The notes under the pieces are model-generated. The model ran no database searches, was not told where the DNA came from, and was given only the letters and a program-made list of their open reading frames with translations. The position numbers and the translations under genes are program-made. 23,231 nt of DNA from Bacteroidales bacterium (lineage in GTDB: Bacteria; Bacteroidota; Bacteroidia; Bacteroidales; ML635J-15), in the NCBI GenBank assembly GCA_023228725.1, contig JALOAQ010000042.1, positions 1 through 23,231 of the forward strand, written 5' to 3'. Shown in pieces: positions 7,137 to 14,921 of this stretch (its first letter is position 1; every line of letters starts with the position of its first letter).

Positions 7137-8261
7137 TTATTCAATAAATAATTGCGATAAAATATAATCGGACACAAACATTCCTTCACGACTTAGGCTA
7201 ATAAATGTTTCTGAATTATTAAACCAGTTTTTATCTAATTTGGAAATTTGCGTATTTAATCTTGTAAGTTCAGATTTTCCGAAATCTTTTTGATATTTAC
7301 CTAAATTTATTCCTTTAATCGTTCTTAATCCAAGCATTAAACTTTCGTTTATTATATCAATATTATTTAAGTTTTCATATTCTTGTGTAAAATTATTTTC
7401 TAAGCCCTCTCTAATATATTTTTGGATATTGCTTGTATTATAAAGTCTTTGGTCTCCGTTAAATGAATGTGCAGAAGGTCCAAAACCATAATAAATCGAT
7501 CTGTCCCAATAAGACGAATTATGATGTGAAATTTTATTGTTTTTTGCAAAATTTGAAATTTCATATTGTTTGAAATCATAATCTTGCACTGTGTTTATTA
7601 AAATATTATATTGTTCAAAACTTACACTTTCGTCAATTTCAGAAATTTTATTTTCTTTTAACATTTTGTAAAATAAACTTCCTTTTTCTATTCCTAAATG
7701 ATAAGCTGAGATATGAGAAATTGGTAATTTGCAAATTATTTCTAAATGTTTTTCAAAATCTTTGGATTCAAGTCCGTTTATTCCATAAATTAAATCTGCA
7801 CTGATATTATTAAACCCACTATTATAAGCGTTTGTAATGGAATCTAATGCTTTTTTGGCATTATGTCTCCTACGCATAAGTTTTAAAATATCATTGTCTA
7901 AACTTTGCAACCCTATGCTTAAACGATTTATTGGCGTAGTTTTTAGGTTTTTTAAATAATCTATGCTTAAATCTTCAGGATTGGCTTCAAAACTAATTTC
8001 GCAATCATTTGAAAAATTGTAATATTTATATAAAATATCAAAAATACTTTGAATTTCCTCATAATCTAAAATTGAAGGAGTACCACCGCCAAAATATATG
8101 CTTGAAAACTCAATTTTCTCAATATTTTTAGCTCTGAATATAATTTCATTTTTTAAAGCTTTTAAAAAATCTGATTTATGTTTTAAAACAGCAATAGAAC
8201 AAAAGTCGCAATATGCACATTTACTTTTACAAAAGGGTATATGTAAATATATGCCTGACAT
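7137..8261 (-). CDS. hemW: Radical SAM heme chaperone HemW
   Basis: The 374-residue length fits HemW, the HemN-like radical SAM protein that binds heme and delivers it to target proteins rather than oxidising coproporphyrinogen. The iron-sulfur motif is near the N-terminus (HIPFCKSKCAYCDFC, with Cys at 11, 15, 18 and 21). YFGGGTPS at 56-63 is the SAM-binding glycine motif, and the HNxxYW signature of the HemW branch is at 247-252 (HNSSYW), followed by GFGPSAHSF. HemN proper is longer and lacks this signature. The gene starts 31 bases after the stop of the upstream membrane-protein gene and is probably the last gene of the polysaccharide operon. That linkage looks positional rather than functional. 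Confidence 0.9.
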   Translation of the reverse strand: MSGIYLHIPFCKSKCAYCDFCSIAVLKHKSDFLKALKNEIIFRAKNIEKIEFSSIYFGGGTPSILDYEEIQSIFDILYKYYNFSNDCEISFEANPEDLSIDYLKNLKTTPINRLSIGLQSLDNDILKLMRRRHNAKKALDSITNAYNSGFNNISADLIYGINGLESKDFEKHLEIICKLPISHISAYHLGIEKGSLFYKMLKENKISEIDESVSFEQYNILINTVQDYDFKQYEISNFAKNNKISHHNSSYWDRSIYYGFGPSAHSFNGDQRLYNTSNIQKYIREGLENNFTQEYENLNNIDIINESLMLGLRTIKGINLGKYQKDFGKSELTRLNTQISKLDKNWFNNSETFISLSREGMFVSDYILSQLFIE

Positions 8262-8292
8262 TTAGTTATTTAAAGTATAAATTGCTTGTATT

Positions 8293-9759
8293 CTATTCTT
8301 TTTCGCCTTCAATAGCTTTTTCTTCTTCAGTATTATTTATGTAAAGGTCGATTACAACAAGAGCAGCAACAAATCCCCAAAATGGAACAGCAAGTTTATC
8401 AATATCCAAGAAATTATTCATAAAAGCATGGGTAATATAGGTTATAAGTCCTATTAGCAAAGAGAGACTAAGCGTTTTTATTAATTTAGATTTTGCTTTT
8501 TTATAGCTTCTAACTCCAGTGAAAATAATTACAATTATTAATGCAGTAAAACTTAATATGCCTAAAAGACCAGATTCTGAAAGCTCTCCTAAATATTCGC
8601 TGTGAGCATTTCCATTATCACCTGCATTAGTGCTAACAATAGTTTTTTCGTAAGAAAATTGAAAAGGAGCATAGTTGAATTGGTAAGTTCCTGGTCCCCA
8701 GCCAAATATTGGTTTTTCTTTAAACATTCTAATTGCACAATTCCAGCGGTTTATCCTTTCTAAATTTGAAGCATCAGTAGCTATATTACTAATAGATTTT
8801 ATATGCTCTGAAAAGTCTGATGAGGAATCTTGTTTGTTTCCTGAAAGGCTCATGAAAATTTGTTCTTGAAAGGAGAAAAATAAAACAAAACTTATTATTA
8901 AAACAGAAAATATGTATTTGAATTTTATTTTTAATTTTAAAATAAGATATACTCCAAAACCTACTATTATACTAAGCCATGCAGCTCGGGTATATGATAA
9001 AATTATTGCAATTATAAAAATTACTAAAACAACAAAACTTAAAATTTTGATATATTTTTTTAGATCTTTGGAAAATATAAATCCAATTAAGACCGGAATA
9101 AACATTGCCAATACAGCACCGTATGATGTATGGTCATTATAAAAAGGATTCATTATAAAGTTTGCCGTGGCTTGAGTAAAGTCTCTTGCAGCATGTTTAA
9201 TTAAAGTGTAAGTTATAACTATAATGAGAGGAATAATATATAACCACAAGAAGTTATAAATACGTTTTTTATCTTTGAATAATTGAGATATTAGAAAATA
9301 AAATGGAACAATAAACCATAAGCTGGCTGTAAATGCTTTTATAGAAATAATAGGCATGGTGCTTGTAAAAACAGTGATTAACCTCCATAAAAGATAAATA
9401 TATAAGACAATGGAAACAGGGTGTTTTAATAGTTTTTTGTCAAAATATCTATCTAATAATTGTTTTAGAATAAAAATAAATAAAATTCCAATAAATATTG
9501 GTTCTGTAGGCAAATCTACATTAAAGCTTAATCCTGGAATAAATTCTCGTAATGGTACAGAAAATGGTACTAAAAAAACAGAAAATAGCAAAACTTTATC
9601 TAAAGCAAAAAACATTGCCAAGAAAACAATAAGTGCTAAAGGGAGTAAATTAAATAATAGATTTTCTTCTTTAATAATTATCCAAGAATTGAAAATTATA
9701 AAAAAAAATGCAATAGAATAAAATGCTATTATTTTATATTTATTTTGAGAAAATCTCAT
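8293..9759 (-). CDS. O-antigen ligase/polymerase-like membrane protein (Wzy_C family)
   Basis: This 488-residue integral membrane protein has about ten or more hydrophobic segments. A large hydrophilic loop (about residues 300-390) carries the family signature region (ERINRWNCAIRMFKEKP, then GWGPGTYQ, and HSEYLGELSESGLLG). These features define the O-antigen ligase/polymerase superfamily (WaaL, Wzy and related glycan ligases), which transfers lipid-linked glycans at the outer face of the inner membrane. Sequence alone does not separate ligase from polymerase. Its start overlaps the stop of the upstream Wzz-like gene by four bases (ATGA, 9756-9759), so translation is probably coupled. Together with two Wzz-like proteins this points to assembly of a surface polysaccharide, although no glycosyltransferases of such a pathway lie nearby in the window. 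Confidence 0.85.
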   Translation of the reverse strand: MRFSQNKYKIIAFYSIAFFFIIFNSWIIIKEENLLFNLLPLALIVFLAMFFALDKVLLFSVFLVPFSVPLREFIPGLSFNVDLPTEPIFIGILFIFILKQLLDRYFDKKLLKHPVSIVLYIYLLWRLITVFTSTMPIISIKAFTASLWFIVPFYFLISQLFKDKKRIYNFLWLYIIPLIIVITYTLIKHAARDFTQATANFIMNPFYNDHTSYGAVLAMFIPVLIGFIFSKDLKKYIKILSFVVLVIFIIAIILSYTRAAWLSIIVGFGVYLILKLKIKFKYIFSVLIISFVLFFSFQEQIFMSLSGNKQDSSSDFSEHIKSISNIATDASNLERINRWNCAIRMFKEKPIFGWGPGTYQFNYAPFQFSYEKTIVSTNAGDNGNAHSEYLGELSESGLLGILSFTALIIVIIFTGVRSYKKAKSKLIKTLSLSLLIGLITYITHAFMNNFLDIDKLAVPFWGFVAALVVIDLYINNTEEEKAIEGEKE

Positions 9760-10685
9760 TTAGATTTTTTAAAACCTTCTATTAGTGAAATTGTTACAAC
9801 ACCTGCAAAAAAAGCACCTATAGTAGATAATAAAATAATTACCCAACGTATTGGATATGATTTTCTATCAGCAGGAAATGGCTTTGATATTACATGAGAA
9901 TAAGTCTGAAATTTATTTGCATCTCTCAAGGCATTTTCATAAACGCTTTTATTACTACGGTAATCTAAAAGTGCATAATAATATAAAGAGTCCACTTTTC
10001 TATATTCTGCTCCATACTCTTTCCAGTTATCTAATACTTTTCTAGATTCGTCTAGGCTACGACCCATGGTTATTGCTTCAGTATATTTTTTTACTTGAGC
10101 ATTCATATCTAATAAATCATATGTAGTGCTAAATGTCTTTAGAACTTCACCTAGACTGTCAACCTCTTTAAGTTTTATATTCATTTCCTTTTCATATATA
10201 TCAACAATTTCCGTGGACTTTAATATGTTTAAGTCTAAAACTAATTTATCATAAAACCTTATAATAGAATCAACAATATTTGAAGCAATCTGTGGGTCAA
10301 TGTCGCTTGCGGAAATTACTATAGCCTCATTTGGCGTTTTTTGAATATTGATATTTGCATCATAATATTTTAAAATTTTCCAAATAGAGTTAGTTAGTCC
10401 TTTTTCAACTTTATAATGTTTGTATAAGTCAAATGCGTCTATAATTAAAAATTTTATATCATCACTTTTTAAAATTTCCAACATTTGTTCGCTTTCCGAC
10501 TCATCAGAAACCGGAGTGATGTTTGCAGGATAAATTATAGCATTAGATTTATATTTTGGTTTTATAAACCAAGGAGATGAAAATATTATACTGGAAATAG
10601 CAATGATTACCATAAATGATAACAAATACCATTTCCATTTAATGATTAATGAAAAAATGTTTTTTGTTTTAAAATAGTTTTCCAT
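9756..10685 (-). CDS. Wzz-like polysaccharide chain-length/export protein, copy 2
   Basis: The 309-residue protein has the topology of polysaccharide co-polymerases: one transmembrane segment near the N-terminus (about 18-38), a large periplasmic part with helical segments (about 150-250), and a second transmembrane segment near the C-terminus (about 282-302), preceded by a proline (YPIRW). The early periplasmic part (IKPKYKSNAIIYPAN) is typical of the Wzz domain. There is no C-terminal tyrosine kinase domain. It aligns by eye with the upstream neighbour (for example DLYKHYKV against DLFKHYKI), so the two are paralogues. It follows that gene by 65 bases and overlaps the membrane ligase-like gene by four. 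The likely job is control of glycan chain length or export. Confidence 0.83.
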   Translation of the reverse strand: MENYFKTKNIFSLIIKWKWYLLSFMVIIAISSIIFSSPWFIKPKYKSNAIIYPANITPVSDESESEQMLEILKSDDIKFLIIDAFDLYKHYKVEKGLTNSIWKILKYYDANINIQKTPNEAIVISASDIDPQIASNIVDSIIRFYDKLVLDLNILKSTEIVDIYEKEMNIKLKEVDSLGEVLKTFSTTYDLLDMNAQVKKYTEAITMGRSLDESRKVLDNWKEYGAEYRKVDSLYYYALLDYRSNKSVYENALRDANKFQTYSHVISKPFPADRKSYPIRWVIILLSTIGAFFAGVVTISLIEGFKKSK

Positions 10686-10750
10686 AGCTTCGTATTTAGG
10701 TAATTCATATTTATTAATAATTTCTTTAAGATTAAGAGAAAATCCACTTT

Positions 10751-11758
10751 TTATTTTTTTTTTATGTATTTATCAAACAATATTATAACTATAAGAGAAA
10801 AAGCAAGAGAAGATAAAATAAAAATGCTTATAACCAACCAATAAATAGGAAAATGTTTTTTATCGGCAACTTCGGCCGGACTAACTATATAGGTGTTTGG
10901 CAAATCTTGTTCTAAATCAATTTTAGCTTCTCTATATTTAGCTTCGATAACTGCAAGCTGCTTAACTTCTTCAAACATTTGCTCTTTTAAAATAGTATGA
11001 ACACTACCATATTCTGCTAATATTTCTAATTTCTTTTCAATTTCAATTTTTGCTTTTTCGTTTCCTTTTGCTATTGCAATGGCGTGTTGCTCACTATACA
11101 TTTCTGTCTGGGATTTTACGTCAATAACCCCAAGTCTGCTTAAAGACGATAGAGAATCTTCAATGTTTTTTATTTTTTGCTTTTGTGCTAAAAATTCTTT
11201 CTCAACAATAATAAAAGTTTTATTTGCTCTTTCTCTTTGTATTTTATAAATTATGCTGTCAACTAAAGCAGCTATGTCGTTTGCAATTAAAGCGGCTGTG
11301 TCAGGACTAATATCTAAAACATCAATTTTTATTGACATAAATTGCGTTCTAGAAACATCTATATTAGAGTCGTAACTTTTGTATAACCTAGTGTTTGCAT
11401 ATTTAGAATTAGGATTTATTTTATAATGTTTAAATAAATCATATTTCTCTATAATCCTATTCCTAATTTCAGAAGACATTAAAACTTGCATTAATTGTTC
11501 TACCTCTTCTTCTTTACCAAAACTTAAAATTTCTTTCTTTTGTTGACTTTCAGTAATAATAGCCTGGGAAACACTACCCGAAGAGCTGGGAAATAAAATT
11601 ACCGTAGATTTATATTTAGGCTGTATTATTATACATACTAAAATAGACCCAATTAAAGAAACGATACCTATAATTAATAATGGGAATTTATATTTGAATA
11701 TTAACTCTAATAGGTTTTTTAAATTAAAATTATTATTTTCTTTTGTTGCCAAATTCAC
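10751..11758 (-). CDS. Wzz-like polysaccharide chain-length/export protein, copy 1
   Basis: This 335-residue protein is the first gene of the probable operon. It has a transmembrane segment at about 25-47, a Wzz-type periplasmic start (IQPKYKSTVILFPSS), a helical/coiled-coil middle rich in K and E (about 170-270), and a second transmembrane segment at about 305-328 preceded by FPIYW. It ends in lysines without a kinase domain. It is a diverged paralogue of the next gene. The C-terminal lysine codons form a run of ten T on the plus strand (10754-10763); length changes there would only alter the last residues. The gene starts 64 bases after the CoA-binding protein gene and has its own candidate -7 element. 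Confidence 0.83.
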   Translation of the reverse strand: MNLATKENNNFNLKNLLELIFKYKFPLLIIGIVSLIGSILVCIIIQPKYKSTVILFPSSSGSVSQAIITESQQKKEILSFGKEEEVEQLMQVLMSSEIRNRIIEKYDLFKHYKINPNSKYANTRLYKSYDSNIDVSRTQFMSIKIDVLDISPDTAALIANDIAALVDSIIYKIQRERANKTFIIVEKEFLAQKQKIKNIEDSLSSLSRLGVIDVKSQTEMYSEQHAIAIAKGNEKAKIEIEKKLEILAEYGSVHTILKEQMFEEVKQLAVIEAKYREAKIDLEQDLPNTYIVSPAEVADKKHFPIYWLVISIFILSSLAFSLIVIILFDKYIKKK

Positions 11759-11780
11759 TGAATAAAATTATTTTAGTGCA

Positions 11781-11788
11781 CAAAAATA
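11781..11788 (-). promoter_or_regulatory. -7 element for the Wzz-ligase-hemW operon
   Basis: TATTTTTG on the minus strand matches TAnnTTTG and ends 22 bases before the ATG at 11758. No clear -33 TTTG. Confidence 0.45.
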
Positions 11789-11822
11789 TAAAATTATTTT
11801 AATATAAACGCAGTTTTTGAAA

Positions 11823-12185
11823 TTATATTGAATAAATTTCTTTACTCATCATTATTAATAAACAATCATTTACTACCTCAATCCCTTTTTTTATTAATAT
11901 TTGTTGAAATTCGGGATTATAAGTACCCGGATTAAAAATAATCCTTTTAGGTGGATTTTCTAAAATTAAATCGTAATACTTTTTTTGATTTTCAACACCT
12001 AAGTACATGGCTATTGTGTCTATTTTTATGTCTTTTGGGTATTCTCCCTGAATTGCTAGTCCTAAAATTCCCCCTTTTTTTACACCTACAGGAATAACTG
12101 TGTGTTTGGCTTCTAATAATACTTCTACTGCTTTATATGAGTAGCGACGTGGATTTGGACTTGCTCCTAAAACTACTGTAATCAT
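11823..12185 (-). CDS. CoA-binding protein (CoA_binding_2 family)
   Basis: This 120-residue Rossmann-type protein belongs to the small CoA-binding family related to YccU and to the N-terminal part of succinyl-CoA synthetase alpha. The nucleotide/CoA-binding start is clear (VLGASPNPRRYSYKAV, residues 5-20). It is followed by the conserved VIPVGVKKGGILG, TIAMYLG and IIFNPGTYNPEF segments, and ends with VVNDCLLIMM. The physiological role of the family is not established. The length is somewhat short of the 130-140 residues common in the family but looks complete. It is divergent from the sialidase and probably a single-gene unit. Confidence 0.85.
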   Translation of the reverse strand: MITVVLGASPNPRRYSYKAVEVLLEAKHTVIPVGVKKGGILGLAIQGEYPKDIKIDTIAMYLGVENQKKYYDLILENPPKRIIFNPGTYNPEFQQILIKKGIEVVNDCLLIMMSKEIYSI

Positions 12186-12204
12186 TACTTTTTTGTTTTG
12201 TTTG

Positions 12205-12212
12205 CAAAAGTA
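12205..12212 (-). promoter_or_regulatory. -7 element for the CoA-binding protein gene
   Basis: TACTTTTG followed by C on the minus strand matches TAnnTTTGC exactly. It ends 19 bases before the ATG at 12185. Confidence 0.5.
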
Positions 12213-12222
12213 AATATTTAAA

Positions 12223-12254
12223 TTGAATATCTATAATAAAATCAATTATCTTTA
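12223..12254 (+). promoter_or_regulatory. Candidate promoter of the sialidase gene
   Basis: TTG at 12223-12225 and TATCTTTA at 12247-12254 are 21 bases apart; the -7 element has one mismatch (final A for G). It ends 24 bases before the ATG. Confidence 0.35.
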
Positions 12255-12278
12255 CTTTTTATTTATTTTGAAAATTTT

Positions 12279-13607
12279 ATGGAAAAAAGATTAATTTTTT
12301 ATTTGACGTTTTTATTTGTTTTTTTTGGAGGGCAAAGCTTTACTCAAGAAATGGGTAATTTTAAATCTCAAGTTATTTTTGACCCTACAGATTCTGGATA
12401 TTTTGTTTTTAGGATTCCTTCACTTTTAATAACTAAAAACGGAAAAATTTTGGCCTTTGCAGAAGCTAGAAAAGGTAGTGGGGGAGATTGGGATGCCTCA
12501 AATGTTGTTTTAAAAACCAGTGAAGATGGTGGAAACTCATGGTCAGATATGAGAATAGTTGCTGAATATGGTAGAGCATCTTGCTCAAATGTGGTTGCAA
12601 TAATGGATTATTTCGAAAATAAAATTCATTTGTTTTATGTGGTTGGTTATAGTATAGTGTATTATACTTTTAGTACTGATGAAGGGGAAACATGGGAAAA
12701 TCCTAATAACATTACTCAAAATATTCAAGAATTTAGAACTAAATACAATTGGAGAGTGGTTGCTACTGGTCCCGGACATGGAACTCAATTAACAACGGGA
12801 AGACTTATAGTTCCAGTGTGGTTTGCGGAAGCAAAATATCAAGATACTATAACTTATAATATACCCCACTATCCATCTGTTAGCTCTGTTTTATATAGCG
12901 ATGATTTTGGAAATTCTTGGCTTATGGGAGATATAGTTAGCCCTAATTCGGATACTTTAGTTTTTCCAAACGAAGCTAATTGCGTTGAGTTATACGATGG
13001 GAGAGTTATGTTTAATATGAGAAATGAATCAATAAATTATAGAAGAATTATTTCTTATAGCCAAGACGGTATCTCAAATTGGGAAAAACCGTATTATTCT
13101 GATAATTTTTTTGAACCTATATGTCATGCATCTATGATTAGATACTCAATTATGCCATATCAAAGTAAAAATAGAATTTTATTCGTTAATCCAGATAGCA
13201 GAATGTCGCCATGGAAATTAGGACAAGGAACAACTATAAATGCTGCTCCAAAAAGAGAAAGGTCTAACCTTACATTGAGAATTAGTTATGATGAAGGAAT
13301 TACTTTCCCTGTTTATAAAGTTTTAGACAAAGGTATTGCTGCATATTCTGATTTAGCGGTTGACCCAAGTGGCGTAATCCACTGCCTGTACGAAAAAGGG
13401 TCTAAAAATAAAAATAAATATATGCCTGCAAATATTAGCCTCTTGAGTTTTGATTTGGAATGGGCAACTAATGGCGAAGATATGCTGTCTAATAAAGATA
13501 TGCCTCTAAATAGCAATATGATTTGTGCAGCTGAAAAATATAATAATAAAGATGAAAACAAAAAAAAGAGATCTTTATTTAGAAGAAAAGCTTTGAGAAA
13601 ATGCTAA
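12279..13607 (+). CDS. Exported exo-alpha-sialidase (GH33-like)
   Basis: The 442-residue protein removes terminal sialic acids from glycans by family assignment. A signal peptide (about residues 1-23) is visible, without a lipobox or T9SS sorting domain, so the enzyme is probably periplasmic. Sialidase landmarks in order: FRIP with R45, EARKG with R64, the acidic GDWD (D70/D72), and Asp-box motifs S-x-D-x-G-x-x-W/F at 81-88, 132-139, 207-214 (SDDFGNSW) and 336-343, with a degenerate one at 261-268. Later come Glu232/Glu237, R248 in FNMRNES, a third arginine near 326-328, the likely nucleophile Tyr356 (AAYSDL) and E372. The basic C-terminal tail (KKKRSLFRRK) is unusual. No sialic acid uptake or catabolism genes are nearby. 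A related six-bladed propeller hydrolase specific for another nonulosonic acid is possible. Confidence 0.87.
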   Translation: MEKRLIFYLTFLFVFFGGQSFTQEMGNFKSQVIFDPTDSGYFVFRIPSLLITKNGKILAFAEARKGSGGDWDASNVVLKTSEDGGNSWSDMRIVAEYGRASCSNVVAIMDYFENKIHLFYVVGYSIVYYTFSTDEGETWENPNNITQNIQEFRTKYNWRVVATGPGHGTQLTTGRLIVPVWFAEAKYQDTITYNIPHYPSVSSVLYSDDFGNSWLMGDIVSPNSDTLVFPNEANCVELYDGRVMFNMRNESINYRRIISYSQDGISNWEKPYYSDNFFEPICHASMIRYSIMPYQSKNRILFVNPDSRMSPWKLGQGTTINAAPKRERSNLTLRISYDEGITFPVYKVLDKGIAAYSDLAVDPSGVIHCLYEKGSKNKNKYMPANISLLSFDLEWATNGEDMLSNKDMPLNSNMICAAEKYNNKDENKKKRSLFRRKALRKC

Positions 13608-13670
13608 AGCTAAACTAATTTTAAAAAGCAAAAATACTGTTTTTAAAGCAATTCATAAAAATAATTTTCT

Positions 13671-13678
13671 TAGATTTG
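13671..13678 (+). promoter_or_regulatory. -7 element for the response regulator gene
   Basis: TAGATTTG followed by C matches TAnnTTTGC exactly and ends 17 bases before the ATG at 13696, giving a very short leader. No -33 TTTG is visible. Confidence 0.5.
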
Positions 13679-13695
13679 CACAAAATTCTATAAAT

Positions 13696-14853
13696 ATGGC
13701 AAAAATTTTAATAATTGATGACGAAAGGGCTATTCGTAATACTTTAAAAGATATTTTAAGTTTCGAGAATCATAGCGTTGATTTGGCAGAAGATGGCAGT
13801 GAGGGAATAAAACTTACTGAAGATAATACTTACGATTTAATTTTTTGTGATATAAAAATGCCACAAATGGACGGGATTGAGGTTTTAGAAGTATTGCACG
13901 AAACTATTCCCGAAACTCCTGTGGTAATGATTTCAGGACATGGAAGCATTGACACAGCTGTGGAAGCAATTAAAAAAGGAGCTTTTGACTTTATTAGCAA
14001 GCCATTAGATTTAAACCGAATAATGATTACTTTAAGAAATGCTCTTGATAAATCAAATTTGATAATGGAAACTAAAACTTTGAAGAAAAAAGTTGATATG
14101 AAATATCAAATGATTGGCGAGTCGGAAGCAATTAATAAAGTTAAGGATATGATTGAGCGTGTTGCACCAACCGATGCAAGAGTTTTAATTACTGGAAAAA
14201 ATGGAACAGGTAAAGAAGTTGTTGCAAGATGGTTGCACGAAAAAAGTAATAGAGCTCAGTCACCTTTTGTTGAAGTTAATTGTGCAGCAATCCCTTCTGA
14301 GTTAATTGAGAGTGAGTTGTTTGGACACGAAAAAGGAGCTTTTACTTCAGCGATTAAACAAAGAAAAGGAAAGTTTGAACAAGCAGACGGTGGAACAATT
14401 TTTCTTGACGAAATTGGTGACATGTCATTGTCGGCTCAAGCAAAAGTTTTAAGAGCTTTGCAAGAAAATAAAATTACTAGAGTTGGTTCAGATAAAGATA
14501 TTGAAGTTAACGTTAGAGTGATTGCAGCTACAAATAAAAATCTTGCTACAGAAATTGAAAAATCAAACTTTAGAGAAGACCTATATCATAGATTGAGCGT
14601 AATTTTAATTCATGTTCCTTCTTTAAATGATAGAAAGGAAGATATACCGCTTTTAGCCGAACATTTTATCGAAATTTCTTGTGAAGAACAAGCTTTGCCT
14701 GTTAAAAAAATTACTAAAGAAGCACTTGTAGAATTAGAAAAAATAAACTGGACAGGAAATGTTCGTGAATTTAGAAATGTAATTGAAAGACTTGTAATTT
14801 TGTGTGGCAATGTAATTGAAGCATCTGATGTTATTGCTTATGCAGGAAAATAA
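13696..14853 (+). CDS. NtrC-type sigma-54 response regulator lacking a DNA-binding domain
   Basis: Domain order is receiver (1-120) and sigma-54 AAA+ domain (about 138-370). The receiver has acidic D8/D9, phospho-acceptor D52 (CDIKMP), S80 and K102. The AAA+ part has Walker A GKNGTGK at 167-173, the sigma-54 contact loop as GAFTSA at 214-219 (canonical GAFTGA), Walker B FLDEI at 236-240, and the arginine-finger region FREDLYHRL at 292-300. The protein stops at residue 385, about 15 residues after the AAA+ lid, and the bases after the stop encode no Fis-type helix-turn-helix, so the DNA-binding domain is absent rather than frameshifted. Such activators can act from solution. It is transcribed separately from the next, related gene, and no histidine kinase is in view. 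Confidence 0.9.
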   Translation: MAKILIIDDERAIRNTLKDILSFENHSVDLAEDGSEGIKLTEDNTYDLIFCDIKMPQMDGIEVLEVLHETIPETPVVMISGHGSIDTAVEAIKKGAFDFISKPLDLNRIMITLRNALDKSNLIMETKTLKKKVDMKYQMIGESEAINKVKDMIERVAPTDARVLITGKNGTGKEVVARWLHEKSNRAQSPFVEVNCAAIPSELIESELFGHEKGAFTSAIKQRKGKFEQADGGTIFLDEIGDMSLSAQAKVLRALQENKITRVGSDKDIEVNVRVIAATNKNLATEIEKSNFREDLYHRLSVILIHVPSLNDRKEDIPLLAEHFIEISCEEQALPVKKITKEALVELEKINWTGNVREFRNVIERLVILCGNVIEASDVIAYAGK

Positions 14854-14866
14854 TTTTTGCTGACAT

Positions 14867-14897
14867 TTTGTCATAAAATAATTTTTGTTTATATTTG
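14867..14897 (+). promoter_or_regulatory. Promoter of the sigma-54 activator-lptE-secG operon
   Basis: TTTG at 14867-14870 and TATATTTG at 14890-14897 with exactly 19 bases between match the Bacteroidetes housekeeping promoter consensus at every position. The -7 element ends 24 bases before the ATG at 14922. This is the best promoter in the window. Confidence 0.75.
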
Positions 14898-14921
14898 TCT
14901 TTTATTTAAATTATGAAATAA

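Noticed and set aside
10754..10763. Run of ten T as a phase-variation tract in the first Wzz-like gene
   Set aside because: It encodes the last lysines before the stop, so slippage would change only a few terminal residues and would not switch the gene off.
13608..13695. Terminator after the sialidase gene
   Set aside because: A 7-bp stem (TTAAAAA with TTTTTAA) can form, but it is A/T-only and has no T-run after it.
14913..14921. Three-codon leader ORF (ATG AAA TAA) just before the second activator
   Set aside because: Such a short frame is expected by chance in A/T-rich sequence, and nothing supports its translation.
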